The notes under the pieces are model-generated. The model was given only the letters and a program-made list of their open reading frames with translations. It did not search any database and was not told the origin of the DNA. From Flavobacteriales bacterium (GTDB lineage: Bacteria; Bacteroidota; Bacteroidia; Flavobacteriales_F; PHOS-HE28), in the NCBI GenBank assembly GCA_026129465.1, contig JAHCIA010000001.1:2803964-2867963 (forward strand): 64,000 nucleotides of DNA, read 5' to 3'. Shown here piece after piece: positions 1 to 7,219 of the stretch. The position numbers and the translations under genes were made by a program. Numbering within the stretch: position 1 is the first letter of the stretch; each line of letters begins with the position of its first letter.

Positions 1-217
1 CGAGCGCCTCGCGCAGGCCGGGCAACCCGGGCATGGGCGCATACTGGTTGTGGCCCCCGCGCATGGCCTCCTGCACCAGCGACACCAGTTCGGGATCCAC
101 GGGAAAATCGGGAAATCCCTGGCTGAGATTGATGGCGCCGGTCTCCTGGGCCAATTGGCTCATCACGGCGAAGATGGTGGTGCCCACGTCGGGCAGTTTG
201 TCGGCGGGCAGGCGCAT
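1..217 (-). CDS. Class I/II aminotransferase, N-terminal part (methionine aminotransferase-like)
   Basis: The reverse strand reads an open frame from an ATG at 217 to the window edge, 72 codons, with no stop. It begins MRLPADKLPDVGTTIFAVMS and continues with the phrase INLSQGFPDFPVDPEL and then HNQYAPMPGLPGLREAL. These are the N-terminal signatures of fold-type I PLP aminotransferases of the YbdL / kynurenine-oxoglutarate transaminase group, which act on methionine and aromatic amino acids. The PLP lysine lies outside the window. An in-frame TAG four codons upstream fixes the start region. The family is clear; the exact substrate is inferred from the N-terminus only. Confidence 0.8.
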   Translation of the reverse strand, partial: MRLPADKLPDVGTTIFAVMSQLAQETGAINLSQGFPDFPVDPELVSLVQEAMRGGHNQYAPMPGLPGLREAL

Positions 218-477
218 GCGGCCAAGCTACACATGGGGCATTACGGGGCGTACTGGCACGCGGCTGTTCGGAGCCAACAGAGGAACAGCGATATCGTGTA
301 CCATGGGATCACCCCTGAATCGGGCACGCCATGCGCCAGTTCCAAGTGGATCCCAGTGGTTTGTGAGACGCGCAGGAACAGGAAATGAGCTGTGGAATAC
401 CACGTGAAGGCAGGCATCTGGTTTGGTCCGCACCTCGTTGTTATCCACCTTCATCTTCCACAATAAATTCAACCGCC

Positions 478-1518
478 ATGCGACATACAACATCCAACAT
501 CCAACATCCAACCAGATCAGCCCATAGGCTGGCGGCCCTTGCCCTGATGAGCGCCGTGCTGATCACCGCCTGCCGCAAGGAAGCACGCGGCCCCGCCTTA
601 CCCGGCAGCACCAGCGAAGCCGCGCAGGTGAACCCCACCCCCCGCATCAAAGCTTTCATTGAACGCGCCCTGGCTTCAGACGCCAAGAGCGGCGGTTTCC
701 TGAGTGTGGACAGCGCCGTGTGGTATGTGGAGGCGGCGCTGAACTACAGCATGACGGGATCGGGCTTGCCCAATGAAGATATCGTGGTGTATCCCTTCGA
801 GGTCCTGGTGGAAACTATCGGTGACCATGTGGATGCACATGCCACGTCACAGGCTTTCCTGTCTTTCGCTACGTCCATGGAGGCGGTCGCCGACGCGGGT
901 CGCCACTGGGTCATTGTGGATATTGTAGCGGAAAGGAGTGGAAGCCGGCTCAAGCTGGATTGCTTCGCGTATAGCGCGACTGGCGGCGCCAAACTGAACA
1001 CGAATTTCGGCTCCAACGACTATTGGCTCTGGGGAGGAGGCAGCAGCAGTTGCGCCTGTCCCTCACACACGGGGAACAACCCCGGGATCTGTGCTGACAA
1101 GCGGATCGAGGCGCGCATCAACGCCGCCATCGGCAGCATAGGGGTGGACTGCTACCACATCAATGTGGAGACGTGGTACATACGGGATAGTCAGAATTTG
1201 GGATCGAACCAGTACGGCTATGACGATTTTCTGAACCCGAACGATAGCACGCAGTGGGATTGGTTCTTCGACTATCAGACGTATGCGTGTGTGACGTCCG
1301 GTGGCTGTACGTCCTGCCTGGACCCCACGGACCATAGTTTCTACACACAGGGTACATGGGATGTGGCACAGACGATACGGGCGACCCATTGCCCGACCAA
1401 GGATCTCGTGGTGGCCGCGGTCAACGGGACCACGCTGACCTGCACAGGTGGCTGTGGGTTCTATCTCCATGTGGCCGACTTCACCTATGGGTTCAAGGTA
1501 TGTGGCGAGGACTCTTGA
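478..1518 (+). CDS. Cys-rich lipoprotein, first gene of duplicated cassette, copy 1
   Basis: 346 residues. A long n-region is followed by a hydrophobic stretch LAALALMSAVLITAC with a lipobox cysteine at residue 32, so it is probably an outer-membrane-facing lipoprotein. The C-terminal half is rich in cysteine and tryptophan (CACPS, CADKRIE, SGGCTSCLD) and contains YTQGTWDV, also present in copy 2. I recognise no named family. ATG 478 is chosen because it precedes the signal peptide in frame; four CCAACAT-like heptads follow it directly (487-513). The frame is open further upstream to 385, so the start is not certain. The stop overlaps the next gene by four bases (TTGA), implying translational coupling. 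Confidence 0.75.
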   Translation: MRHTTSNIQHPTRSAHRLAALALMSAVLITACRKEARGPALPGSTSEAAQVNPTPRIKAFIERALASDAKSGGFLSVDSAVWYVEAALNYSMTGSGLPNEDIVVYPFEVLVETIGDHVDAHATSQAFLSFATSMEAVADAGRHWVIVDIVAERSGSRLKLDCFAYSATGGAKLNTNFGSNDYWLWGGGSSSCACPSHTGNNPGICADKRIEARINAAIGSIGVDCYHINVETWYIRDSQNLGSNQYGYDDFLNPNDSTQWDWFFDYQTYACVTSGGCTSCLDPTDHSFYTQGTWDVAQTIRATHCPTKDLVVAAVNGTTLTCTGGCGFYLHVADFTYGFKVCGEDS

Positions 1519-3029
1519 TCCGAGCGGCGCTTCATTCTTGCGTCTTTTTATGGGAACCCGCGAAGGCGCAGAATGACTGGGTGTATGTGGGTGATCATTT
1601 GCCCAGCGAGTGCAATATCACCGATGCTGTGGAACTCTCTACGGGCTTCCTGCTCACGCGCATTGACAAAGGCATTGGAGGTACACAGCCCTTCACATCG
1701 TCCGTGATCCACTTGAATGGTAGTGGCAGTGTATCAGAGGTCATCCCATTGGCCGTGGGTTCTGCCTCCGCTGGTGTCGTGTCGATAATGTCAAGCTCGG
1801 ACAATGACGGACACTATCTCAATGGATTGTGGCGCGGTGCCATGGAGAACGCCACCGGGTTCTATCATGGCAAACTCTCAAGTACGGGTCAGGTCATTTA
1901 CGAGCAGACCTTCACGTTCCCTGGTCTGATCTCGACGAGTCTCGAGAATGTCCTGGTCACGCAGACAGGAGATCTGGTTCTGCCGGGAACAGGAACGACC
2001 GGCCCTTCTCCCATACCCAATGCCCTGGTCTTGCTACGTGTGTCCCCAGAGGGCGATTCGCTACACTCCGCTCAGTATCAGGTATCATCTGGCGTGTCGA
2101 TCACGCGGCATGCGATCGAGCGTGGGGATGGCATCCTGGTCTCCATGCAAGGCGGCCCTGCATTTGAACTGGGAGGGGGGACCAAGTATGTCCTTCTCGA
2201 TGATGACTTCAACGCGACAGGCGGGTTCCTCGCGCCAAATGTGGGCGGTCAACCGGAAGACTATCACCCGGACAGTCTTTTCCGCATACCCATGGATATG
2301 GTCGCCGTGGGCGGATCGGCCATCATGGTGTCCGGCGAGATAGGCCTCAACAGCCTCGGGAAAAGGGCAGGTGTAATGGTCATTGATGATCAGGGGACAC
2401 TCCTCAGGCAGTTCCTGCCACAGAGTGCGTACCTGCATGATCACCCTCCGCTGTTATCCGGCTTGGCGCAGAAGGACGATAACGGATACTACTTCGCCAT
2501 GGTCGAGAATTTTCACGCAGGTATGTTGCCCTACGAACCGATAGAACCCAGCAGAGCGAGGGTCTTTTTGCTCGACAGCCTGCTCCAAGCTCATTGCACG
2601 TTCGTTCTGGATGGATCTGAGGACAATGTCTACTATTCCTTGGACCGCATTCGTGCAGCGTCCGATGGCGGGTTCATCCTGATGGGCTCGCGCAAGCTCA
2701 TCGGTTCGGGCCAGCGCTTTCAGGCCTGGGCCCAGAAGTTCCCGCCCGAAGCCTGCCAGCCTGTGGGCGTGGATGAGCATGCACCACTATCCGCCCACCT
2801 CTTCCCCAACCCCGGCACCGAGGGCTTCGCCGCCACGCTGAACGGCCCGGTGGTGCAGGGCGGCACCTTGCGGCTCTTCGAAGCCCAGGGGCGGCTGGTG
2901 GGCAGTGTGCCGGTGCAGCAGAGCAGCGCCCGCTTCAATGCGCAGGGCCTGGTGCCGGGCATGTACTTCTACCACATCAGCGATGCGCAAGGCCGGTCGC
3001 GTGGGAGTGGGAAGTGGGTGAAGGAGTGA
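1515..3029 (+). CDS. T9SS-sorted secreted protein, second gene of duplicated cassette, copy 1
   Basis: About 504 residues. TTG at 1515 overlaps the previous TGA and sits behind a GGCGAGGA ribosome-binding-like stretch; it corresponds to the coupled ATG used in copy 2 at 4180. A short hydrophobic signal peptide ends near AKAQN. The body looks like a beta-propeller of SDGGFILMG / SSDNDGHYLNG-type strands. From about residue 425 comes a type A T9SS sorting domain: SAHLFPNPGTEGF, then GTLRLFEAQGRLVG and PGMYFYHISDAQG, ending in KWVKE. It is probably secreted and attached to the cell surface together with the upstream lipoprotein. Confidence 0.8.
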   Translation: MIRAALHSCVFLWEPAKAQNDWVYVGDHLPSECNITDAVELSTGFLLTRIDKGIGGTQPFTSSVIHLNGSGSVSEVIPLAVGSASAGVVSIMSSSDNDGHYLNGLWRGAMENATGFYHGKLSSTGQVIYEQTFTFPGLISTSLENVLVTQTGDLVLPGTGTTGPSPIPNALVLLRVSPEGDSLHSAQYQVSSGVSITRHAIERGDGILVSMQGGPAFELGGGTKYVLLDDDFNATGGFLAPNVGGQPEDYHPDSLFRIPMDMVAVGGSAIMVSGEIGLNSLGKRAGVMVIDDQGTLLRQFLPQSAYLHDHPPLLSGLAQKDDNGYYFAMVENFHAGMLPYEPIEPSRARVFLLDSLLQAHCTFVLDGSEDNVYYSLDRIRAASDGGFILMGSRKLIGSGQRFQAWAQKFPPEACQPVGVDEHAPLSAHLFPNPGTEGFAATLNGPVVQGGTLRLFEAQGRLVGSVPVQQSSARFNAQGLVPGMYFYHISDAQGRSRGSGKWVKE

Positions 3030-3157
3030 GATGCACCATGGGATCACCCCTGTATCGGGCACGCCATGCGCCCGTTCCAAGTGGATCCCAGTGGTTTGTG
3101 TGATACGCTTCAACCGGAATTCCGCAGTGGAACTCCACGTGAACGCAGGCATCTGGT

Positions 3158-4180
3158 TTGGACCGCCCCTCGTTGTTATCCACCTTCATCTTCCACAACA
3201 AATTCAACCGCCATGCGACATCCAACATCCAACATCCAACCAGATCAGCCCATAGGCTGGCGGCCCTTGCCCTGATGAGCGCCGTGTTGATCACCGCCTG
3301 CCGCAAAGAAGCACCCGGCCCCGCCCTGCCCGGTGCCACAAGCGAAGCCGCGCAGGTGAACCCCACCCCCCGCGTCAAAGCTTTCATTGAACGCGCCCTG
3401 GCCGCTGACGCCAAGAGCGGCGGTTTCCTGAGTGTGGACAGTGCCGTGTGGTATGTGGAGGCGGCGTTGAACTACAGCATGAGGCGAACATGGCTGGATG
3501 CGAATGAACTCATCCTGGATTCTATGCAAGTGGTGGTGCCCGTTACAGACCAAAGGATCACGGCTTGGGATGCGGGACAGGCTTTTCTGGCCTTGTCAGA
3601 AGCGCTCTCGGCGAATGACCAACCCGGGGTATCACACTTGGTGGTGATCGACGTGTCGCAAGGGTCTGCGGGCGTTGGTTTGACGCTGTGTGCGACCGCC
3701 TTGGTGGGTTCCGGGTATGACAAGTCGTTGAATACCAGCTATGGGGCGAATGACTACTTCATGGCCTATGGTGGACTGTCAAGTTGTGGCTGTGGCCCGA
3801 ACCAAGGAGGGACGGGATTATGTGCCGACAAGCAGATCCAGAACAGGGTCAACTTCGCCTTGGTCCATCCGGTGAACAGCTATTGGACGGATATCGAGAA
3901 CAAGCAGCTTACTGCCTCCTCGTTGCCGCTTGGGGGGATATGGCAATGTGAAGGAACCGTGTTCGAGCCATGTGATGCATGCTTCACTCCGTCCATGATG
4001 GCCCAGTACACACAGGGTACTTGGGATGTGATATGGTTCAATACACCTTCTGGTAAGGAGCCGATCAGGACAACGGTGTTCCCCAACACCTTCACATTGC
4101 CCTATCCGGATGACGATATTCACATACAACAGCACGTTGCGGAAGCCAGATATGGGATCAACAATTTGCCGTCAGAGTGA
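3158..4180 (+). CDS. Cys-rich lipoprotein, copy 2 (start out of phase)
   Basis: Paralogue of the gene at 478. The frame containing the lipobox (ALMSAVLITACRKEA) runs to a TGA at 4178-4180. The ATG matching copy 1's start (3213) is out of frame because one 7-bp repeat unit is missing, and from that ATG translation ends after 20 codons. The only in-frame start before the signal peptide that I see is a TTG at 3158; ATG 3275 lies inside the signal sequence. The mature part shares CADKQIQ and YTQGTWDV with copy 1 but is otherwise diverged, ending NNLPSE. It is either expressed from a poor start, phase-OFF, or a recent pseudogene. Confidence 0.6.
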   Translation: MDRPSLLSTFIFHNKFNRHATSNIQHPTRSAHRLAALALMSAVLITACRKEAPGPALPGATSEAAQVNPTPRVKAFIERALAADAKSGGFLSVDSAVWYVEAALNYSMRRTWLDANELILDSMQVVVPVTDQRITAWDAGQAFLALSEALSANDQPGVSHLVVIDVSQGSAGVGLTLCATALVGSGYDKSLNTSYGANDYFMAYGGLSSCGCGPNQGGTGLCADKQIQNRVNFALVHPVNSYWTDIENKQLTASSLPLGGIWQCEGTVFEPCDACFTPSMMAQYTQGTWDVIWFNTPSGKEPIRTTVFPNTFTLPYPDDDIHIQQHVAEARYGINNLPSE

Positions 4181-5739
4181 TGCGATTGATCTCGGTGACA
4201 ATTGCCGTATTGGTCGTGCTGTTCATGTATGCCCAGAACTCTTGGACGTTCGAAGGGTCGGGGGAATGGCAGGAAGGGGATGCCATGCTTCTTGACGTCG
4301 TGGAGACCGGGAGCGGCTATTTGATCGGAGCCGGAAACCGATCGGGCTCTGGCAGCACTTCCGCTTGGTATGGCCACTTGCTAAAGTTGGATCCGCATGG
4401 CGCATTGCTGACCTCGAGGAGGCTCTGGAACCATGATGACATTCACTACTCCATCGTATCGATCCAAGAGGATCTTGCCTCGGGTGATTGGTTGGTCTTC
4501 GGCCATATCAGGGATGCGGAAGGCGCACGGGGCATTGCCACTTATAGATGCCATGCGGACCTCACGCCGATCGATTCTTCGTACCATGTTTTTCCGGGGC
4601 TTGGACTTGTTTCTTTCGGCAATGTCACCCGTGATACGGATGGTACGTATTTGATCGCGGCCGCAGGAAGGGTCAGTACACCCCTGCCTGACAGGATGAT
4701 CCTCATGCGATTCGGGGCCGATGGCGATCTGCTCGACGAGCGGACCTTTCTGCTCACGGCTCAACCACCCCCGATAGCGCATCCCTATGTCATTCCAAGA
4801 CATGTGATCACCATGGACGGTGGTGGATCCTTGGTGGGCTGTGCCGGTGACCTGCAGGATGTGATACCTTCCGAGCGCAGTTCGTTCCACCGGTTCGACC
4901 AAGCGTTCACGCTGCAAGGATCATTCTACCCCCCGCATGCCGATGGCAGTGTGGACCCATGGGGCATCGCGGAAGGTTGGAAGACCATAAGCGAACACCA
5001 TTTCATGCACCGCCAGACCAATGGGGACTTGATCGTCAGTGGCCGCCGGGGTTCATTGAGCCACGGTTATCGTGCCGCGATCAACCGGATAACGGAAGAT
5101 GGAGGATGGATCTCCGCGTTCCTGCCGGAAAGCAGTTCGTGGTACGACTATCCATTCATGTTGAATTCATCCTGGCAACGGGAAGATGGCAGGGTGCTTT
5201 TCGGAATGATCGAAGCATATCACACGCCTGTGGCCGGGTTGCCCTTGGACCCCAACCGGATACATGTGTGGGAGTTGGACACGATGCTGAACCCGCTCTG
5301 CAGTGCGCAAGTGGCCCATGGTGATGAGTTGGATCTGTATTACCAGCCGCAACGCATCAAGGCCACATCGGATGGCGGCATCATCGTGATCGGCGGCGTG
5401 GCTTCCCTGAGCGACCCCAACCCCATTTTCGACTACTGGGCTGTGAAGCTGGGGCCGGATGATTGCCTGACCATCGGCATGGAGGAGCATGCATCACTTT
5501 CCGCCCACCTCTTCCCCAACCCCGGTACCGAGGGCTTCACCGCCACGCTGAACGGCCCGGTGGTGCACGGCGGCACCTTGCGGCTCTTCGATGCCCAGGG
5601 GCGTCTGGCGGGCACCACGCCGGTGCAGCAGAGCAGCGCCCGCTTCAATGCGCAGGGCCTGGTGCCGGGCATGTACTTCTACCACATCAGCGATGCGCAT
5701 GGCCGGCCACGGGGCAGCGGGAAGTGGGTGAAGGAGTGA
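4180..5739 (+). CDS. T9SS-sorted secreted protein, copy 2
   Basis: 519 residues. ATG at 4180 overlaps the upstream TGA (TGATG); a GTG just before it is also possible. The signal peptide is RLISVTIAVLVVLFMYAQN. The centre resembles a propeller of repeated ATSDGGIIVIGG and SIQEDLASGDWLVFG phrases. The C-terminal 80 residues are a type A T9SS sorting domain almost identical to that of the paralogue at 1515 (HLFPNPGTEGF, GMYFYHISDA, KWVKE). It is probably a surface-exposed or released protein working with the coupled lipoprotein. No enzyme motif is visible. Confidence 0.82.
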   Translation: MRLISVTIAVLVVLFMYAQNSWTFEGSGEWQEGDAMLLDVVETGSGYLIGAGNRSGSGSTSAWYGHLLKLDPHGALLTSRRLWNHDDIHYSIVSIQEDLASGDWLVFGHIRDAEGARGIATYRCHADLTPIDSSYHVFPGLGLVSFGNVTRDTDGTYLIAAAGRVSTPLPDRMILMRFGADGDLLDERTFLLTAQPPPIAHPYVIPRHVITMDGGGSLVGCAGDLQDVIPSERSSFHRFDQAFTLQGSFYPPHADGSVDPWGIAEGWKTISEHHFMHRQTNGDLIVSGRRGSLSHGYRAAINRITEDGGWISAFLPESSSWYDYPFMLNSSWQREDGRVLFGMIEAYHTPVAGLPLDPNRIHVWELDTMLNPLCSAQVAHGDELDLYYQPQRIKATSDGGIIVIGGVASLSDPNPIFDYWAVKLGPDDCLTIGMEEHASLSAHLFPNPGTEGFTATLNGPVVHGGTLRLFDAQGRLAGTTPVQQSSARFNAQGLVPGMYFYHISDAHGRPRGSGKWVKE

Positions 5740-5755
5740 GCGACGGTCCCCAAAG

Positions 5756-5794
5756 CCTGCGCGGGGCGCCTGTGAACAGAACACCCCGCGCAGG
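5756..5794. terminator. Hairpin between convergent genes
   Basis: CCTGCGCGGGG (5756-5766) and CCCCGCGCAGG (5784-5794) are perfect 11-bp arms around a 17-base loop. The hairpin lies between the converging ends of the T9SS gene (5739) and the minus-strand gene (5820). There is no T-run, so it is a probable bidirectional terminator-type structure rather than a classical intrinsic terminator. Confidence 0.6.
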
Positions 5795-5819
5795 GTTCGG
5801 CGGACGTACCAGAGCGCCG

Positions 5820-6263
5820 CTATTCCTTGAAGCCGGTGAGGATGGCCACGCAGCCCACGTGCACCATGTCGCTGGAGCCGCGGGTGGGCACCCACACCAC
5901 CACCCTCATCTGCGTGGTGCTGGCCACTTTGAAGTCGAACGACTTCTTGGGCTCGTCGGCGAGGCTCTCGAAGACGGTCTTGTTGTTGGTGTCCACCAGC
6001 TTCCAGTTCACCTCGCCCAGGATGGGGTGTACGCACACCATCACGCGGTATTCCTGGCCGGAGTAGAAGGTGAGGTTCACCTCGGCCTCTTCGCCGGGGG
6101 CGAGCTGGGCACCGTTGAAGGACTCATTGAACTTGTAGGGCGCCAGGTCGGGCACGCACTTGTTCTTGGCGAAGCTGCGGCACTGGGCCTGTGCGGCACC
6201 GGCCAGCAGCAGCAGCATGGCGGCCAGGGCGGCGATCGCGAGGGGGTTCCGTCGGGTGGTCAT
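5820..6263 (-). CDS. Small exported protein of unknown function
   Basis: 147 residues with a clear Sec signal peptide (PLAIAALAAMLLLLAGAAQAQ). The mature part begins CRSFAKNKCVPDLAPYKF and contains EEAEVNLTFYSGQEYRVMVC and KSFDFKVASTTQMRVVVWVP, a beta-rich pattern like a small carbohydrate-binding or C2-like sandwich. I recognise the style from Bacteroidota exported proteins but no named family. It starts 8 bases after the stop of the upstream lipoprotein gene, so the two probably share a transcript. Confidence 0.75.
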   Translation of the reverse strand: MTTRRNPLAIAALAAMLLLLAGAAQAQCRSFAKNKCVPDLAPYKFNESFNGAQLAPGEEAEVNLTFYSGQEYRVMVCVHPILGEVNWKLVDTNNKTVFESLADEPKKSFDFKVASTTQMRVVVWVPTRGSSDMVHVGCVAILTGFKE

Positions 6264-6271
6264 GGTGCCGC

Positions 6272-7162
6272 TCAGTTGATGTAGTTCGTGCGGATGGCCG
6301 CGGCCCGGTCGCGGATGGCGGTGAGTTGTTCCTGGGTGAGGCCGGCCGTTGGGGCACCGCCACCGATGACCGTTACACCGTTCTCCTGGGTGACGCTGCT
6401 GCCCCCGGCGGGGATCTCCACCGCGGCGAAGAGGTTCTCCAGGGAGCGCATGTCGGCGCGCACACCGTCCAGGGCGGGGTCCTCGCCTTCGTAGCTGTCC
6501 AGCAGGCCCAGGAGGTCGCCCAGGCTCAGTTTCTGTTCCGCCACGCGCTGGCGCAGTTCTGCGCTGTTGCTGGTGGCGGCCACCTGGGTGGCGATGTAGA
6601 GACCTTCGACCCAGCCGCCCACCACCATCAGCGCGCTGAGGTGCTCGCGGTCGTTCTCCTTCAGGTAGGCGTCCACCTCCCAGTAGGTCTCGCTGATGAT
6701 GTTGAGCAGGGAGTCGCGGTCCTGCATGTTCTTCTCCATGCGCTCCAGGGTGCCATCGTTGAAGGCGCCGCTCACGCCCAGGCGGTCGGCGAGCTTCTTG
6801 GCGCAGGAGGTGTAGAACATGCTCTCCTGGGTCTGGTTGAAGACGCTGGCGTAGCTGAGGTCCGCGCCGTAGACGCCCAGGTTGAGGGCCTGCTTGCTGG
6901 CGGCGGTGTAGCGGTCCACGTTCTTCACATCGTTAAGCAGCTTCCCGTTGTAGTCGGCGCCGGCCTTCTTCAGCAGGGCGGCGGTCTCCATGGGGGAGGG
7001 GATGTTGTAGAAGATGTTGCGGGTCTTGCGCAGGCGGGTGTCCTGCACGGTGCCTTCCTGCCCCTCATCGGTGCTAAAGGTGTCCTGGGGTGGCGCATCG
7101 CCACCGCAGGCGGCCAGCAACAGGGCCGCGGCCATGAGGCATGGCATGTACGATCGTCTCAT
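6272..7162 (-). CDS. Conserved Bacteroidota lipoprotein
   Basis: 296 residues from ATG 7162: MRRSYMPCLMAAALLLAACGG, a type II signal with lipobox AAC. An upstream ATG at 7171 is possible. The mature protein carries FYNIPSPMETAALLKKAG, NLGVYGADLSYASVFNQTQ and a helical C-terminal half. I believe this is a widespread uncharacterised Bacteroidota lipoprotein family, but that rests on memory of the motif, not a search. It lies between polA (57 bases upstream) and the exported protein at 5820. Confidence 0.75.
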   Translation of the reverse strand: MRRSYMPCLMAAALLLAACGGDAPPQDTFSTDEGQEGTVQDTRLRKTRNIFYNIPSPMETAALLKKAGADYNGKLLNDVKNVDRYTAASKQALNLGVYGADLSYASVFNQTQESMFYTSCAKKLADRLGVSGAFNDGTLERMEKNMQDRDSLLNIISETYWEVDAYLKENDREHLSALMVVGGWVEGLYIATQVAATSNSAELRQRVAEQKLSLGDLLGLLDSYEGEDPALDGVRADMRSLENLFAAVEIPAGGSSVTQENGVTVIGGGAPTAGLTQEQLTAIRDRAAAIRTNYIN

Positions 7163-7219
7163 CGGCTGCATCGGGTCGGGGGGAAAGTGGCTCAAAGATG
7201 CCGGTGGCCTCACGCGCGC

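Larger units (their letters stand above)
300..3034 (+). repeat. Tandem duplication, copy 1 (leader + lipoprotein gene + T9SS cargo gene)
   Basis: The segment from ACCATGGGATCACCCCTG at 300 to the end of the second gene is repeated directly from 3035. The two copies are nearly identical over the 5' leader and first ~75 codons of gene 1 (about 300-755 against 3035-3480) and again over the last ~80 codons of gene 2 (about 2775-3029 against 5485-5739). In between they are only recognisably homologous. The bases from 218 to 477 hold no convincing gene, only this conserved leader. Confidence 0.85.
3035..5739 (+). repeat. Tandem duplication, copy 2
   Basis: Direct repeat of 300-3034. Both genes and their TGA/start overlap are kept. 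The leader, the signal-peptide region and the sorting domain are nearly identical to copy 1, while the central parts of both genes are strongly diverged. At 3222-3241 copy 2 has one CCAACAT heptad fewer than copy 1, which shifts the reading frame of the equivalent ATG (3213). Confidence 0.85.
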
